Of a stretch of 64,000 bases of DNA, positions 36,809 to 50,200 are shown piece by piece. Made by a program: the position numbers and the translations under genes. Location of the stretch: NCBI GenBank assembly GCA_035610835.1, contig CM069442.1, forward strand, positions 31,697,798-31,761,797. The letters are read 5' to 3'. The first letter of the stretch is position 1. Every line of letters starts with the position of its first letter. The notes under the pieces were generated by a model, which ran no database searches, was not told the origin of the DNA, and saw nothing but the letters and a program-made list of their open reading frames with translations. The DNA is from Ophiura sarsii (lineage: Eukaryota; Echinodermata; Ophiuroidea; Amphilepidida; Ophiuridae).

Positions 36809-37509
36809 CAGGGTGACCCAGAAAATGTTGAACCCAAAAATCACAAAATTCAATATATTTGTTTACCATTAAAATAACAAAATATTGCATAACTCGTTCA
36901 CCAGCTATGTGCACCATACATTTAACTTTCTGAAACATTTTAGATAATAAAAATAGGCCACACGAAACTTAAAATACATGTAATTTTGTAAGAAGTGTTG
37001 TTTTGTAGTGTAAGTGAAGTGCAAAAAAATGGTTTCATGCTACATGTACATGAGCATAACAAGTGCCTGTTTGAAACCATTTCTTTCCGATTTGTTTTTA
37101 CTTTTAATTTTATTGGGATCTTTTGTTGTGACTGTAATGTATATCAGAAGTGAATTGTTTACAGATCAATACAAACAATTTAAAGCAATTAACACCCGTT
37201 CAAGTTGAACAGATACTTTAAGTCGATATGTTTTGGGCGGGCTATTTAAAAATAGCACAATTTAGTTTCATATCTAAACCAAGTTACAGTTTTTTCACTT
37301 TTACAAAAGGGCGAAAACACCCCCTGTCACACAATCAAGTGTATCTTTAGTTTGGTAAGGTCAATTTACATGATCTAAAGTTCTCCAGAAAGCTGAATAA
37401 ATTGTTTACATAACTGTTGAAAATAAAATGCCATTTTCATTTATTTTTATTTTAATTACTTTTTTTAAGTTTGTGATTTTTGGGTTCAACATTTTCTGGG
37501 TCACCCTGT
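36809..37509. mobile_element. Foldback MITE, CAGGGTGACCC ends, TA target
   Basis: The left end CAGGGTGACCCAGAAAATGT and the right end ACATTTTCTGGGTCACCCTG are perfectly inverted for some 38 bp. TA flanks both sides (36807-36808, 37510-37511). It has the same first 7-8 bases as the element at 1674-2360 but a different interior, so the two are distinct families of one superfamily (Tc1/mariner-like). Confidence 0.87.
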
Positions 37510-37903
37510 ACATGTGTATTTACTTAGGTTTGAAATAAAAGTAATCGCATAAAGTATCATCCTTAGTGAGTAAATTAAATATGGTGCGTTGCAAGAGTTT
37601 AGGATATTGACAGTGGTTAATATGTTGGCCATCATTTGAAAAATGTATACACCCTACTTGATATTAACTACATGTACATGGAGTGGCTTTAGAAACGAAT
37701 ATCAAATTGCTTAGCGCATACTCCATCAACCCATCTCATTATTGTATTATAAGCTATAATGGGATGTGGAATTGCGAAAGATCCATGCTTTGTGGGACTG
37801 AAATCCAGTGACTGAAATTCGGTACGGCTGCATCCGTTGTTAACCCTGGCCAACGCGTATCCATGCACTATACTGTTCGGTTCCCGGTAGCACGTGTAAT
37901 ACT

Positions 37904-38424
37904 TCGAGAATAAAGGTATTGTTTTTAAACCGTACCCGTGTTATATTGTCGGACAAAATGCGTTTGGTAGTATTATTTTTTGCGTAGAACAATCTACTTA
38001 AAATAATATTTATATCGTCCGCATTTATGTCAGACAATATAACACGGGTAGTCACGGTCTAAAAACAATACCTTTATTCTCATTCTTAAACAATCATACT
38101 TTAGACATTTATTAAAGACATAAGTGCATTTTATTGTCCTTATTTGACAACTTTTACCCCTGCTAGGATCGAATAACCCACAAACATTCCATCCAATCCC
38201 ATGCGATGGGTACACCATGCGTAAGCTTCGCGGCGCCGTCATAAGCGCAGGAAAGGCGCCAAAGACGCACTGCAGAGTGCGCGTTATGGAGCCAACCACG
38301 CATTGTGAATGTCGGACGCACTGTTAAAACGTAAGCCCCACCTTCCGTGTTAAATTGTCTCTAAATGTCGCCGATTTCTCTGAGAACCAATGGGATTGCT
38401 TAAACTCTCTTAGCTGTTTAAGTA
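37904..38424 (-). repeat. Right arm of the inverted repeat around exon 1a, with nested MITE
   Basis: Complementary to 30993-31443. Within it, 37904-38082 is a small MITE: GAGAATAAAGGTATTGTTTT at the left and its complement at the right, with ACCCGTGTTATATTGTC blocks inside them. The remainder (38083-38424) carries the shared unique part, including 'CCACCTTCCGTGTTAA' and 'GAACCAATGGGATTGCTTAA'. Confidence 0.75.
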
Positions 38425-39642
38425 TTGCAATTAATATTCCACTGATGGTGACAAAAATAACAGTCACAGCCGGCCATACCGAATATTTACTATCGCTCCA
38501 ACTAAGAGCTGTATTTAAACTGATAGGCAGCGACATAATGTATAATTTACAGGATAATATAAGACACCATAGGCCTAAAATGAGATAAAGATTGACCTTT
38601 AAGTTCATTATCATTTTAATCCATGTACAACATATAGACGGCAACGCAAAGTTGAAGTCCCCAAGCGATGTTAACCATAGAAGATACGTTCAATTTTCTT
38701 TGCGCATTAGATGTTATTCATGTATATGTATCCGGCCATGCGCAGCCAGTTACTTTTAAATTACAGGGGAGGATATTTTCCATTGATGCCGATGCCATAT
38801 TAGTCGGGATATTAGTATAACGCTGTCATTAGATAAATTCTCAAAACTCTTCAAATTTGGTTGAATGAGGTATCAAACTGCGGAGGAGGAATTTGCTCAT
38901 ATAATGTATATCTCAGATTTTTGGTACCGATTATTTGAATTAGCCAACCTCAAAGCGCCTGGTCAGGGACTTTATGTGCTATCAACATGATCAATACCAG
39001 GGACAGTAATCTGTAAGCATAGTTAGCGTGACAACACTCTTTAAAGCACGATTTATCTACGGTCTAGGAAGTATATTCAGCAACAGAGGGGGAAATACAA
39101 ACAAAATCGTGTTGTGGAAAATTGGAATGATAAATGAATTTGTTGTTGTTGCATTAATCATACTTATAATTAACGCTTTTATCACCGGCAAACATCACAA
39201 GTGCTGCGAGAAGACTCGCAAATCATTTTTCATCGTTTATGACTCAAATGCATCGAAAAAACACTGTTGCAAATGACGTCAAGTAATTGTTTACATATTA
39301 TTGTCGAACCTCAGAGCAGGTCAAAGTGATATAAATATGAATCAATAAATGAACCTTTAATTACAGATGTTGCTTAATACCACAGATAGTATTAATACAG
39401 ATAGTGTTAATACAAATTCAGTAATAATACTGCAATTAATATTGGACATAACAACATGTGATTAAACGGCACCATGCGAAAAGACTTGTGAAATGGCGTC
39501 ACATGTCGCATATCAATTATTACTACGTAACTGTGGGCGGATGTTGAACTGTGTTTTGTTATGTATTATTCGAAGCTATAGATGACCGGTGTTTTCCTAT
39601 GCCTTGATTGTCATAAGATTTGCGCCCTAATAGGATATAGAC
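38425..39642. other. DNA upstream of opsin exon 1b
   Basis: Possible promoter region for exon 1b. No TATA box at the proper distance is seen; the closest AT-rich words are GGATATAG (39631-39638) and TATGTATTATTCG (39559-39571). A frame at 39028-39276 has a hydrophobic stretch but no family resemblance. Confidence 0.35.
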
Positions 39643-42600
39643 ATGGAGGAACAAAGCCATTACTATGTTTGCTTGAATCAAACTGACACTCCGGACAACT
39701 TACTTGATACTGACGATTGTTTTTTGCAATATAGAGCTGGCTATATTGGACTTGTACTAGCTTTTACGCTAATCATCATCTTTGCTTTCCTTGGAAATTC
39801 CGCCATATTGTTGGTGTTTATATTTGAGCGTAAATTTCGATTGTCGATTAATTATTTTATCTTATCGATAGCAATAAGTGATGGGATTATGGCGGTGGCC
39901 GTGGCTCCGTTGTCAATGGCATCGGCAATTGAAAGACACTGGGCATTTAGTTTCCGGTCGTGTCAGATGTAAGTAATTGGTCTATAAGAATGTTGGGTCC
40001 TAATGACGGGTCCTTTCACTAAATCAAACGCTAGGTTGTGTCGGCTGCCCCTGGGCACAATTAGGTGTAGGGGTAATATGGGGGCAACTGGTCCAAAATG
40101 AAGTTTTTATAATGGTATGGGCATACTGCTTTCATTTGAACAATACGACTTTTGTTGCAACTTGACATATGTCCTGTCAAAACATTGCAACTTCAGAGTA
40201 TTTTCACATGTGATATTCTCCAGATCTTTGAAGCCATCTCCTTGATTGACTGATTGAAAATTCACAGATAGTATGGGCGATTTATGCAGATGAGTTTAGA
40301 TCATGTTTAATGCGGGGTTTAATGTACTTTATATGGTTGATAGATACAACAGTTATGCAGTACAGTCATCTTCTAAGTGCATATTGCATTTGATCGGTGC
40401 TATTTTTGGTGTGCTTATCTAGGACTTTCCAAAATACGATGAAAACCATTGGTTGTGGTTGTAACGATCGGAAAAGGACGCATGTTGCTAACTTGGGACA
40501 TTGGTGGTTTGGAATTACGGTCAATATTATCATTTAAAGAATGCTACAAATTAAATCATTATCACGGGTATTAATTTGGTAGAGTTATTAGTTTATGAAT
40601 TTGCAAATAACAAAGTATACCATTTCTTACTTTAACTAAAGACCCTCGTCTACCTGTATAGGACGCGAACGCCGTTATTGTGAATTCAAAGATGCTCGCT
40701 GGCTACAGAAAACTGTGTAATGGCTAAAAACAAAAAGCAGTTTTGCCTTTTTTCTATATAAAAAGTTTTGGGAGTTATTGATTATTATGACCAATAGTGG
40801 TATGTTTTGAAACATTTTTGTGTAAAATTTATTATGTCACAGGCGTGCTTGAATATGTTTTCATCTTGACAAAGTGCTGAGTCATTGGTTGGGGCAAGTG
40901 GTCCAAAGGGGTATGGGGCAACTGTTCACTGATTTAGGTGTATTCTAATCGTTGGAACATATGGGACTAGTTGCCCCAATGATGGGGCAACTGGTCCACG
41001 TCAAGTAACATTTTCAGTTAGGTAATCGACTTTTTCTTTAAATACTTTTTAACATTGATTATATGTAAACAGTTATATGGGTGATATTTCCATAGCAATA
41101 CGATAAATATTTACACTCGCTTTAATCCTTTATATCATGAAATATGCTTAACTGGACCAGTTGCCCCATCCTCCCTACTTACCTTTCAAAAAATGCTGTA
41201 AGGCTATTTTATCCAGTCTCAGCAAACAACTAACGTAATGAAAACTTTTGTAAAACACTTTGAACAACTCTGAAATACAGTTAGATATCAGCAGCTTTAA
41301 GTATAATTGCCTTTTAGATACATTTTGTGACTAAAGACTAAAGACTATAATTTAAAATAAACAATAAAATTAAAAGATTTCTTTTCACTGTAACAACAAT
41401 TCCAAAATGTCTTGTGCTAATAATGTCTTTCTATATTTAAAACTCATAAATGATTAAACGTGTAGGTTCTGATCACCTTTTTTTGGGCTTTGATTTTTTT
41501 CACATCAAGATATTTTTCTTTCAGAAGAATCCCCATATTGTTCTCATTATGTCTGTAAAATCTTAGGTGCCGGTGCCAGAAATGTTCCGTTTAGAAATTA
41601 TAGGCCAAAATGTGGTGAATTACTGGCAAAGGTAGTTAACCACCCGCCAGTTTGTGTACTACTCAATGGCCAAATTTCTTGTGACCTTGTGCTTCTAAAA
41701 TAAAAACAATAATTGGAGTTATGCAACTCAAACTTTGGAATGTTACAATTTTAAGGATGACCTTTCATGTAAAATGGAGAACATCAAGTAGAAAATCGGG
41801 CCAGCAATCGGAACATCTACCTTTAAATGATTGATTTATAATAATCAATAGCCTCGATGTTCATACCGGATATTCGCAGTATATAGCTATGCATATTTGT
41901 CTCCTCTTTTCATGACTTGACAGCTCCAAAACCAGTGGCGGTACAGGGTTGGAATTCCCAGTCACTTAGTCCCATGCAGTAAAGTGTTAATCACCGATCC
42001 TTTGTCACTCCTTTGAACAATATAGAAAAAACTAGATCTTGCTCTGGTCAAAGACCAAACCACCTTGATTTATGTCTTGTTCCTGACATTTGACCCAAAT
42101 GTCATCATGATTGACTTTTCTTCTTGTTTTATCAAAAGAGATAAAATGCATCAAAGAGCAAAAAGTCCGATCAAAATTGGAGCATTTCTTAAATTTTACC
42201 TGTGTATAGGTCAATGGCCCCTTGTGACCCCATATAAAATGTCACTTTGAATCGCTGAACACCCTATATGTGTATGGATACAAGGAATCTATTGACCAAT
42301 TATGACGGTCACCAGTTATTTCCTCTGAGACAAGAATATTTTTGTGTGAATGGATTGAAGATTTATATTTTGACCCCTAGTGACCCATTCTTGAACTTTG
42401 ACCTGGCTATGATGGTTCACTTTTTTCTTGTCATATAAATTCAAATAAGATAAGGCCGGTCCAAATCAGAGCATGGCTTCAATTTTACCCCTGTATAGGT
42501 CAGTGACCCCATATGAATTGTGACTTTTAATCGCTGAGCACCCTATATGTGCATGTACCCAAGGAATCTGTTGACCAATTATGAACGTCATCAGTCATTG

Positions 42601-44259
42601 CCTCTGAGACAAGAAGCATTTTAAATGAACGACTTGAAAATTTACATTTTAACCCCAAATCATTTTTCATTTTAAAAACCGAACTATTATGCGTACGGTC
42701 ATAAGGAATATGTTGACCGATTCTTACGATCCTAGGTCATTTCACTAAATTGCAAGGGCGTTTTAAGTGAAAATCACGTTTTGACCCCTAGTGACCCATG
42801 TGTGACCTTTGACCCAAGGTCATGTTTAACTTTTTTTCTTTTCTTATCAAAAGACATATACGATGCAATAAGTTTGATGAAAGTCGTTCAATTTTACCCC
42901 TGTATAGGTCAATAACCCCTAGTGACCCCATATGACATGTCTCTTTTAATAGCTGAACACACTATGTGAATGGACCCAAGGAATCTTTTGACCAATTGTG
43001 ACGGCCATCAGTGATTTCCTCTGAGGCGAGAAGCATTTTAAATGAACGGTTTGAAAATGTACATCTTGACCCCTAGTGACCCCTTCTTGACCTTTGAACT
43101 GGTTATGATAATTGACTTTTGTTCTTGTGATATCGAATCAAACCAGATTGGTTTAAATCGGAGCATTTCTTCAATTTTTCACCTGTATAGGTCGATGACC
43201 CCTAGTGACCTAACATGACGTGTCACTTTTAATCGCTGAACAACCTATATGTGCATGAACGAAAGGAATCTTTTGATCAATTCAGATGGTTATCAGTAAT
43301 TTTCTCTGAGACAAGATTGAAGATTCACATTTTGACCCCTAATGACCCCTTCTTGCCCTTTGACCTGATCATGATGATTGACCTTTTTTCTTGTCTCATC
43401 AAACCACATACTATGAGACAAGTGCGGTCCAAATTAGAGCATGTATTTATTTTTACCCCTGTATAAGTCAATGACCCCTAGTGACCCCATATGACATGTC
43501 ACATTAAATCGCTGAAGACCCTATATATATATATTGACTTAAGGAATCTTTTGACCAATTCTGACGGTCATCAGTCATTTCCTGTGAGACAAGATGCATT
43601 TTGACCCCTAGTGACCCCAAATATTTGTCAATTTTAAAAACCCCGAGTATTATTCATGGGTACGGTCATGATGAATATGATGACCGATTCCGACGGTCCT
43701 GGATCATTTCGTTATTAAGGAGCATTTAAAGTTAAAATCACGTTTTGACCCCTAGTGACCACCGTGTGACCTTTGACCGCAAACTGTGAAGACTTATTCT
43801 CTATATGAAGGTTAGATGGGGGTTCTACTGACCAAGTCTGGTGATTGTAGCATGTAAGATGTAGGAGGAGACGCATTTTGTAGATAAGTCTGCAAGAAAG
43901 AAGACGAAGAGGAAAAAAACACTACAGATAGAATACCTTGATTTTGCCAAAATCAAGGTAAGGATCATGCTTTCCCCGCTCTTTCCTCGAGCTTTCCTCT
44001 ACTTGTGTTTGGGCAAGAGCTCTTTTAACAGGTTGGATACGCACGACATCATCTGACTTGAGTTTGGGCAGGTCTCTAGCAGTGGTGTTATATTGTGCTT
44101 GCTTCGTCTGTTTTTTTTCTCGTTTGGTGGTGTTGATCAGCAACCTTCTTGTTGAGTTTGGGTTTCAGGAGCTTGTCTTTGGTTGGTAATGTTGTCTTCT
44201 GTTGCATAGTCTTTGTACTGGGCTAGTGTTCATATCAGTAGCGTAACTAGGGTCTTCAA

Positions 44260-44292
<33 letters not shown>

Positions 44293-47200
44293 TTGGGGGG
44301 CACGAGAGGAACAAGGGGGGCATGCCTGTAACCCGGGGGGGGGGGGGGGGGCATAACCAACTGTTTGTTGTTGTATATATACATAAGTTTGTCATTTCAT
44401 TTGGGGGCATCGGGGGGGGGGGGGGGGGGGCTTCCCCCTCTAGTTACGCCCCTGGTCCATATATTTGATATGAGTGTTGCTAGGTAAGCATCTGACTTCG
44501 ATGCCTGAGCTTCACGCATCAGGTTTTTGGCTATCTTAACTGTTGATTCGGCAATTCCATTTCTCTGCGGGTACAATGGTGATGATGTTGTGTGTTTAAA
44601 CATCTACAAACTAAACAATGCTATTAAAAAGGATTCAAATTCAGTAATGACATACTGCTTTGCGTTGTCGGAAACTACTTCATCAGGTATACCAATACCA
44701 TATATATTGAGATGAGATTTCAGCTTTCTGACAACTGTTGATGTTGTGTCTTCCAGGTAGTCTATAGGCCATTACATGTAAACAAATCTGTTTCTATTTG
44801 TGCCAATAGACGATGATCTGGGATGTCTTGTAAGTGTACTTGGGTCTCTTTCTGCTGTTTGGTTTCATTATGTACGGCATACTTCACACGTCTCTATGAA
44901 CACGTTTACTTCTACATTCGCCACGGTTATTGGTGCTCAAATTTGCGCAAGTGCATTGTATAACTATGACTTAATTGATACCGTCGTGCTTTAAATCACT
45001 GCGAATTAAAAAAAAATTGCATGTTGAGAAATGGCAGTATTTATTCGTGTTTATGATAAATATGATGTTTTATTCAATATAATCACGCGGTTTAGGCTCG
45101 ATAATTATTTTCTAACATATAAATGGGCAATGTTGTGCTTGCTGGACACCTCGTTTAATTCAAAATTGCAACCGAAAGATTTTAAAAAACCCTTTTATTT
45201 CAGAAAGATCAATATTTTGCAATTTTTCCTTGTTTTATTCAAACATGCTTAACTATCTGATAGCAAGGACCAATGTCAGTATGATTGGACGAACAATGCT
45301 CTTTAGATACGTAATTAGTTTGATATGTCAATTTTTTTAGGGGTGGGGGATCAATTCCGGATAACATCGTTTTTATTCTCACTGTATGTTCGTTAATTCA
45401 ATACTGGGCAATTTATTGGCCATGAAGGGTGTCGCATTATTAGAATCATCCGTTGGCTCTTTTGAGTCCAATTCATATATTATAAAAAATCTCGTGTATT
45501 TTCAGGTACGCATTTGCCACGCTGAGTCTTGGACTTGTATCACTACTGTCTCATGCAGCCATAGCACTCGACAGATATTTTGTTATAACAAGAACGATTT
45601 CAGGTGAGTGAATAAAGTTATATATATAATAGAATAATATAATTCGCTGGCGTAATGCCAAGCTCAATGTGAACAGTGTTTCGCCGGTAAGCACTGTTTT
45701 TCGGGGCTCGATCGTCCTTAAAACACCCGATACCTTTATCGTACCCCTTCAACAGCGATGTTGAGTTTACCCTTGTTTCCCCATTCATTACGTTCCATTT
45801 GCCTGTAGAGTTTGAGCCAAAGTTTGACAGGTTGAACTGGTCATGACGCTAGTATTTACGTGTGAACATGGTTTGAATGGTGTGAACCCACTGGACTTAC
45901 TGTTTAGACGTCCCAAAAGTCAAACACTCCAGCGATGAGCCTTGCCACATGTGTCGACCTTTAGCCTAATTTGGGCTAATTTTTAATCTAAAATCTGCTC
46001 TATATCGTAACTTCTCTCGAAATTTGAACTTTTGATTTGATTAAATCTGTAATAGCACAAGTTTTTAAAGCAAATTGTAGTTCGAACATATAATTTCTTA
46101 ACACAAGAAGTTAAAGAACTTTGACAAGTCTCGGGTTGGGCTCTAAAGTTCCACCCAAGAATTACATCCATCCAACACCGTTGACCGCACGCTGGGTACC
46201 TTGAGTGTGGCAGCGGTAGAATTGGTAGCAATCGCTGCAGTCGTGATTTTGGGCTGCTTGACCAAGAGGCGCTAGAGTATTGCTACATAAGGTAATTTAA
46301 AGTTCACATTGGGCTCACTTTTAAAACTAAAATCTGTTGTAGCCTTTTTCACTAAAATCTGTTGTAAATGTATCACTTTGGGTGCAAAAAGGTAATGACT
46401 TACTCATTTACGCTCAATCTCGTCTGTTGTAAGGGCAGAACAATGGTTATGCAGGCTGTCGATAGTACGCTAACTCGCCAACATGTTAATGATATCATCA
46501 GGGCCGAATTTACCTGTTTTGGGGACCTGGGCCAGGCCAAAATGCGGAGGCCCCCAACTCGAGGAACCATGTTCTCTCAAGTAGCTAAAGAGCGAGAACA
46601 AAAGGGGAAACCAGTGGTGTTTTGCCATTTTTTCATTTAATTGGCTATATTGAGGTACAGTTTGGCTTAGAACAAGCTTCTGAAATTATTACTGATTCTG
46701 GGGCAAAATTCGCGTAGCGCGAGAAATGTTACTGCGCTTTCCTAATTTGACCAGTGTTTATTGTTGGTAATTTATTTGTATCTTATTTTGTTTTTTAGGG
46801 CCCCCTAAATCTGGGGGGGGGGGGGGCTGGCCCGGGGCCATCTGTCCCAATGGTAAATCCAACCCTGGATATCCTCTGCGCAACCAAATTATGTTCGCCC
46901 TTTTTAGATGACTTTGAGCAAGCAGGAAAGCTGTCGAGTTCAATGTGGCGCATGTTAGGCGCATTCGAGTTGAACAATAATAAACGTACATTTCATGCAA
47001 TCCTTTAACGGTAAACCCATTTTAATCGCTGATTGTTGAATAAATACCACTATCACTCAATGGCATGCTTCAACGACTTTTCTGGGGACGATATTTATCG
47101 TATTTGAAGCATTCCATTTTATAATACTTTTCCGAATTCAAATCTATCAGCTCCTTGAAAATGTGCGAAACTTAACGTTGAAATTGCCATCTTATTCTAT

Positions 47201-50200
47201 TTCCAGCGGTTAAGCTCAACAATAAAGTAGCTATCTTACTCGTCTCCGCCACGTGGGTGTGGGCGTTTCTCTGGGCCATTTTCCCGCTCGTCGGATGGTC
47301 CGACTACAGCTACGAAGGCTTGCAGACATGGTGTAGCGTGACCTGGTCATCTAGCGACGGCAATAGCTTGACCATATCTTACGTGTTGTGTCTCTTCTTT
47401 TTCACCTATATCATAAGTCTGTCTTGTATCATTTTCTCTTATGCGTCGATCTATCATTGTGTACGACAGTCCTCGTTACGATTACGGTCGCACTCAATGA
47501 GCGAGGTTGATCGAACGGATCGCAAGGAACTAAAACGGTAAGAGAATTATAAATAAGTATCACAAAGTTACTAGAGAGTGATAAGGCCACGAAAAGAAGC
47601 CTGTTCTACGGGCCCAACAGACCGATTTTTCTTCGAATCATCCCCCCCCCCCAAAAAAAAAAAAATTCACACATTATTTTGAAATTTTGGTTTAAATAAA
47701 TAAAAAAAATGCCCGACCAACCGACCCTACTTTAGAGGTCCGTTTAAGGGGGCTGTGGACTCTCAGGTACAGCCTCCGTAAAACTGCCGTAACTTCTTAC
47801 GGTGGCGTTTTGGCGATCGCCACATGGGCCGCTTGGTTTTGGGCCTCTCAGGGCCGGTTACTAAAGTTTTGGGCCTCTCAGGGCCGGTTACTAAAGTTTT
47901 GGGCCTCTCAGGGCCGGTTACTAAAGTTTTGGGCCTCTCAGGGCCGGTTACTAAAGTTTTGGGCCTCTCAGGGCCGGTTACTCAAATTTTGTGACCGTGC
48001 GAAATTTTTTTGACCGTGCGAATTTTTTTGACCCTACCCCCCCCCCCCCCCCCCCCACTTACGTGAAATTCACGAGGTGATTGACTGGGAATTTTTTTTT
48101 GACCGTGCGAAATTTTTTGACCCTACCCCCCCCCCCCCCCCCCCCCCCCCCCACACTTACTTACGTGAAATTCACGAGGTGGCTGACTGGGAAAAAATTG
48201 GGGCAACCTTTTACGAAAATTTACTACCGGGACATGGTCAAAAAGGGCCGCTTTAATAATTTTGCAACGGCCGCTTTCAGGTCCCAGTCCGCCCCTGTTC
48301 ATTTAATCTTTATAATAAACGTATACAGTTTTTTTTGCACGAAAGGGTTCAATTAATCCAACCATGATAATGAAATTGACCATTTTGGAAAAAATTATAA
48401 AAAACACGTTTTTTGACCCATTTTAGGTTTGGACAAGATAACTCAAAATATATTTTGTTACATTTTGTCAGACTAGTTTTATGTTAATCATGATAACATT
48501 CCCCAGGAACTTTTTTTGGCACGTTTTTGGTCTCTAACTCAAACGCTCACTGGGGAATGTTATCAGGATTAACATAAAACTAGTATGACAAAATTTAACA
48601 AAATATATTTTGAGTTATCTTGTCCAAACCTAAAATGGGTCAAAAAACGTGTTTTTTATAATTTTTTCCAAAATGGTCAATTTCATTATCATGGTTGGAT
48701 TAATTGAACCCTTTCATGCAAAAAACTGCTACGTTTATAAGATTAAATGAATATTGAAGAAGTTACGGCAGTTTTACGGAGGCTGTACCTGAGAGTCCAC
48801 AGCCCCCTTAATCTCAGAACAGGGTTGTTTCGTGGCATAAATATAAAAGATTCAGTATGTCACGATAGAGCACGTATAAATTGGATTAGCAGCCCATCTT
48901 TTTCGGGAATACTAAACTGTGTTTAAGATTTTCAGAGACAAGACACATGTTACATGATATGTACTACTAAGTTGAATATTTGATAGTTAAATTCATGCTA
49001 TGAACTGGACGTCATGGATGTAGAATAGGCCGGTGCGCTTCCCTTTTCCGTTCCGCCTGGCTACATCAGGATAATAAAGTTTTACGCTGTGCATGCAAGG
49101 AAAACAAACTTGTTGACAGAAATTTGAAACGTGCCTGTTGCCCCCTGGCTGTATCTCCCGCGCAAATCATATCGTGACTCGGTTTTCCCGCGATTGTTTT
49201 GTCTAGTGTGATTTGCTGCCCGTTGTTGTTCATTCTGTCATTTGACTGCATCCGTATCGGATCGTGCTCGGAAGTTAAATATCACCTGTCATATTGGTAA
49301 TTGCTGAAAATTTTAGAGATTGATTGTGTGTGCGATCATGGTCAAGACTATGGCCATGACGAATAAATTGCTTGAGCGGTTGCAGTCGCATGCTACCAAT
49401 ACCAACCTGTCGATCGTTTCGTGTCAAATTTTCTGTTGACAACCTCTATAGCGCTATAAAGCTCTCTGTTACTTTGCAAGTAGTGTGCACCGGGTCGGAA
49501 AACGAGACTAGTATTAGCACATGATTAGTAAACGCTTTATTTACTGTTATTGAATAATGCAGTCGACATGATACACACCGTAAATAGCAGGCCCAATGTA
49601 AAATAACTAGAAAGTCTAGGAATCGCCAAAATACTCGTGTATCGATTGAAAATCCATGGTTTTGACCGCTAATCCAGGTGTTGGACAGACAATCCAATGT
49701 TTCAAAGCCCTATAATATGTAGAATAGACCGAGTGAAATTCCCCTTTAGTGGAGTCCTTTGCGCATGGCTACATGGACAACCTTGATTGAGAAACAACGT
49801 TTTTGTTTTTGAAGATAAATTTGGATTATCATTTCAGATTGTCTCGAATGAAATTTATTGTAGAAAAAGAACCGAATGTTCAATCGAAAATCGAAGAGTT
49901 TCGAGTAATGGACTCAGGGTTTGAAATGCACGTAAGCTAACCAACGTTTTTATTTGTAGTGACAACTACAATTTTGTTTCTTTCAAACAAATTGAATACA
50001 CATTTTTGGAACTTTGGCAAAAAGGTGAAATCACCATGTCTTACACAATGGAGTGTAACCTCAGTTAAAACAGACCGATATTCATTATGTAAAATTCTAA
50101 TGAAAGGGTACAGCCTCTGTACACCTAGTGAACACCCTGGAATGGTTCAGTCTAACGTCAGTTGATGCAGTGACATGACAGTTATCTGTCACTGGTTGCT

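Noticed and set aside
39028..39276. 82-codon frame with a hydrophobic segment upstream of exon 1b
   Set aside because: No family resemblance, no supporting splice or promoter structure, and it ends before the opsin ATG.
34010..39642. A second complete opsin gene starting with exon 1a
   Set aside because: I looked for a DRY exon, a GWS...CS exon or a Lys-NPxxY exon between exon 1a and exon 1b and found none.
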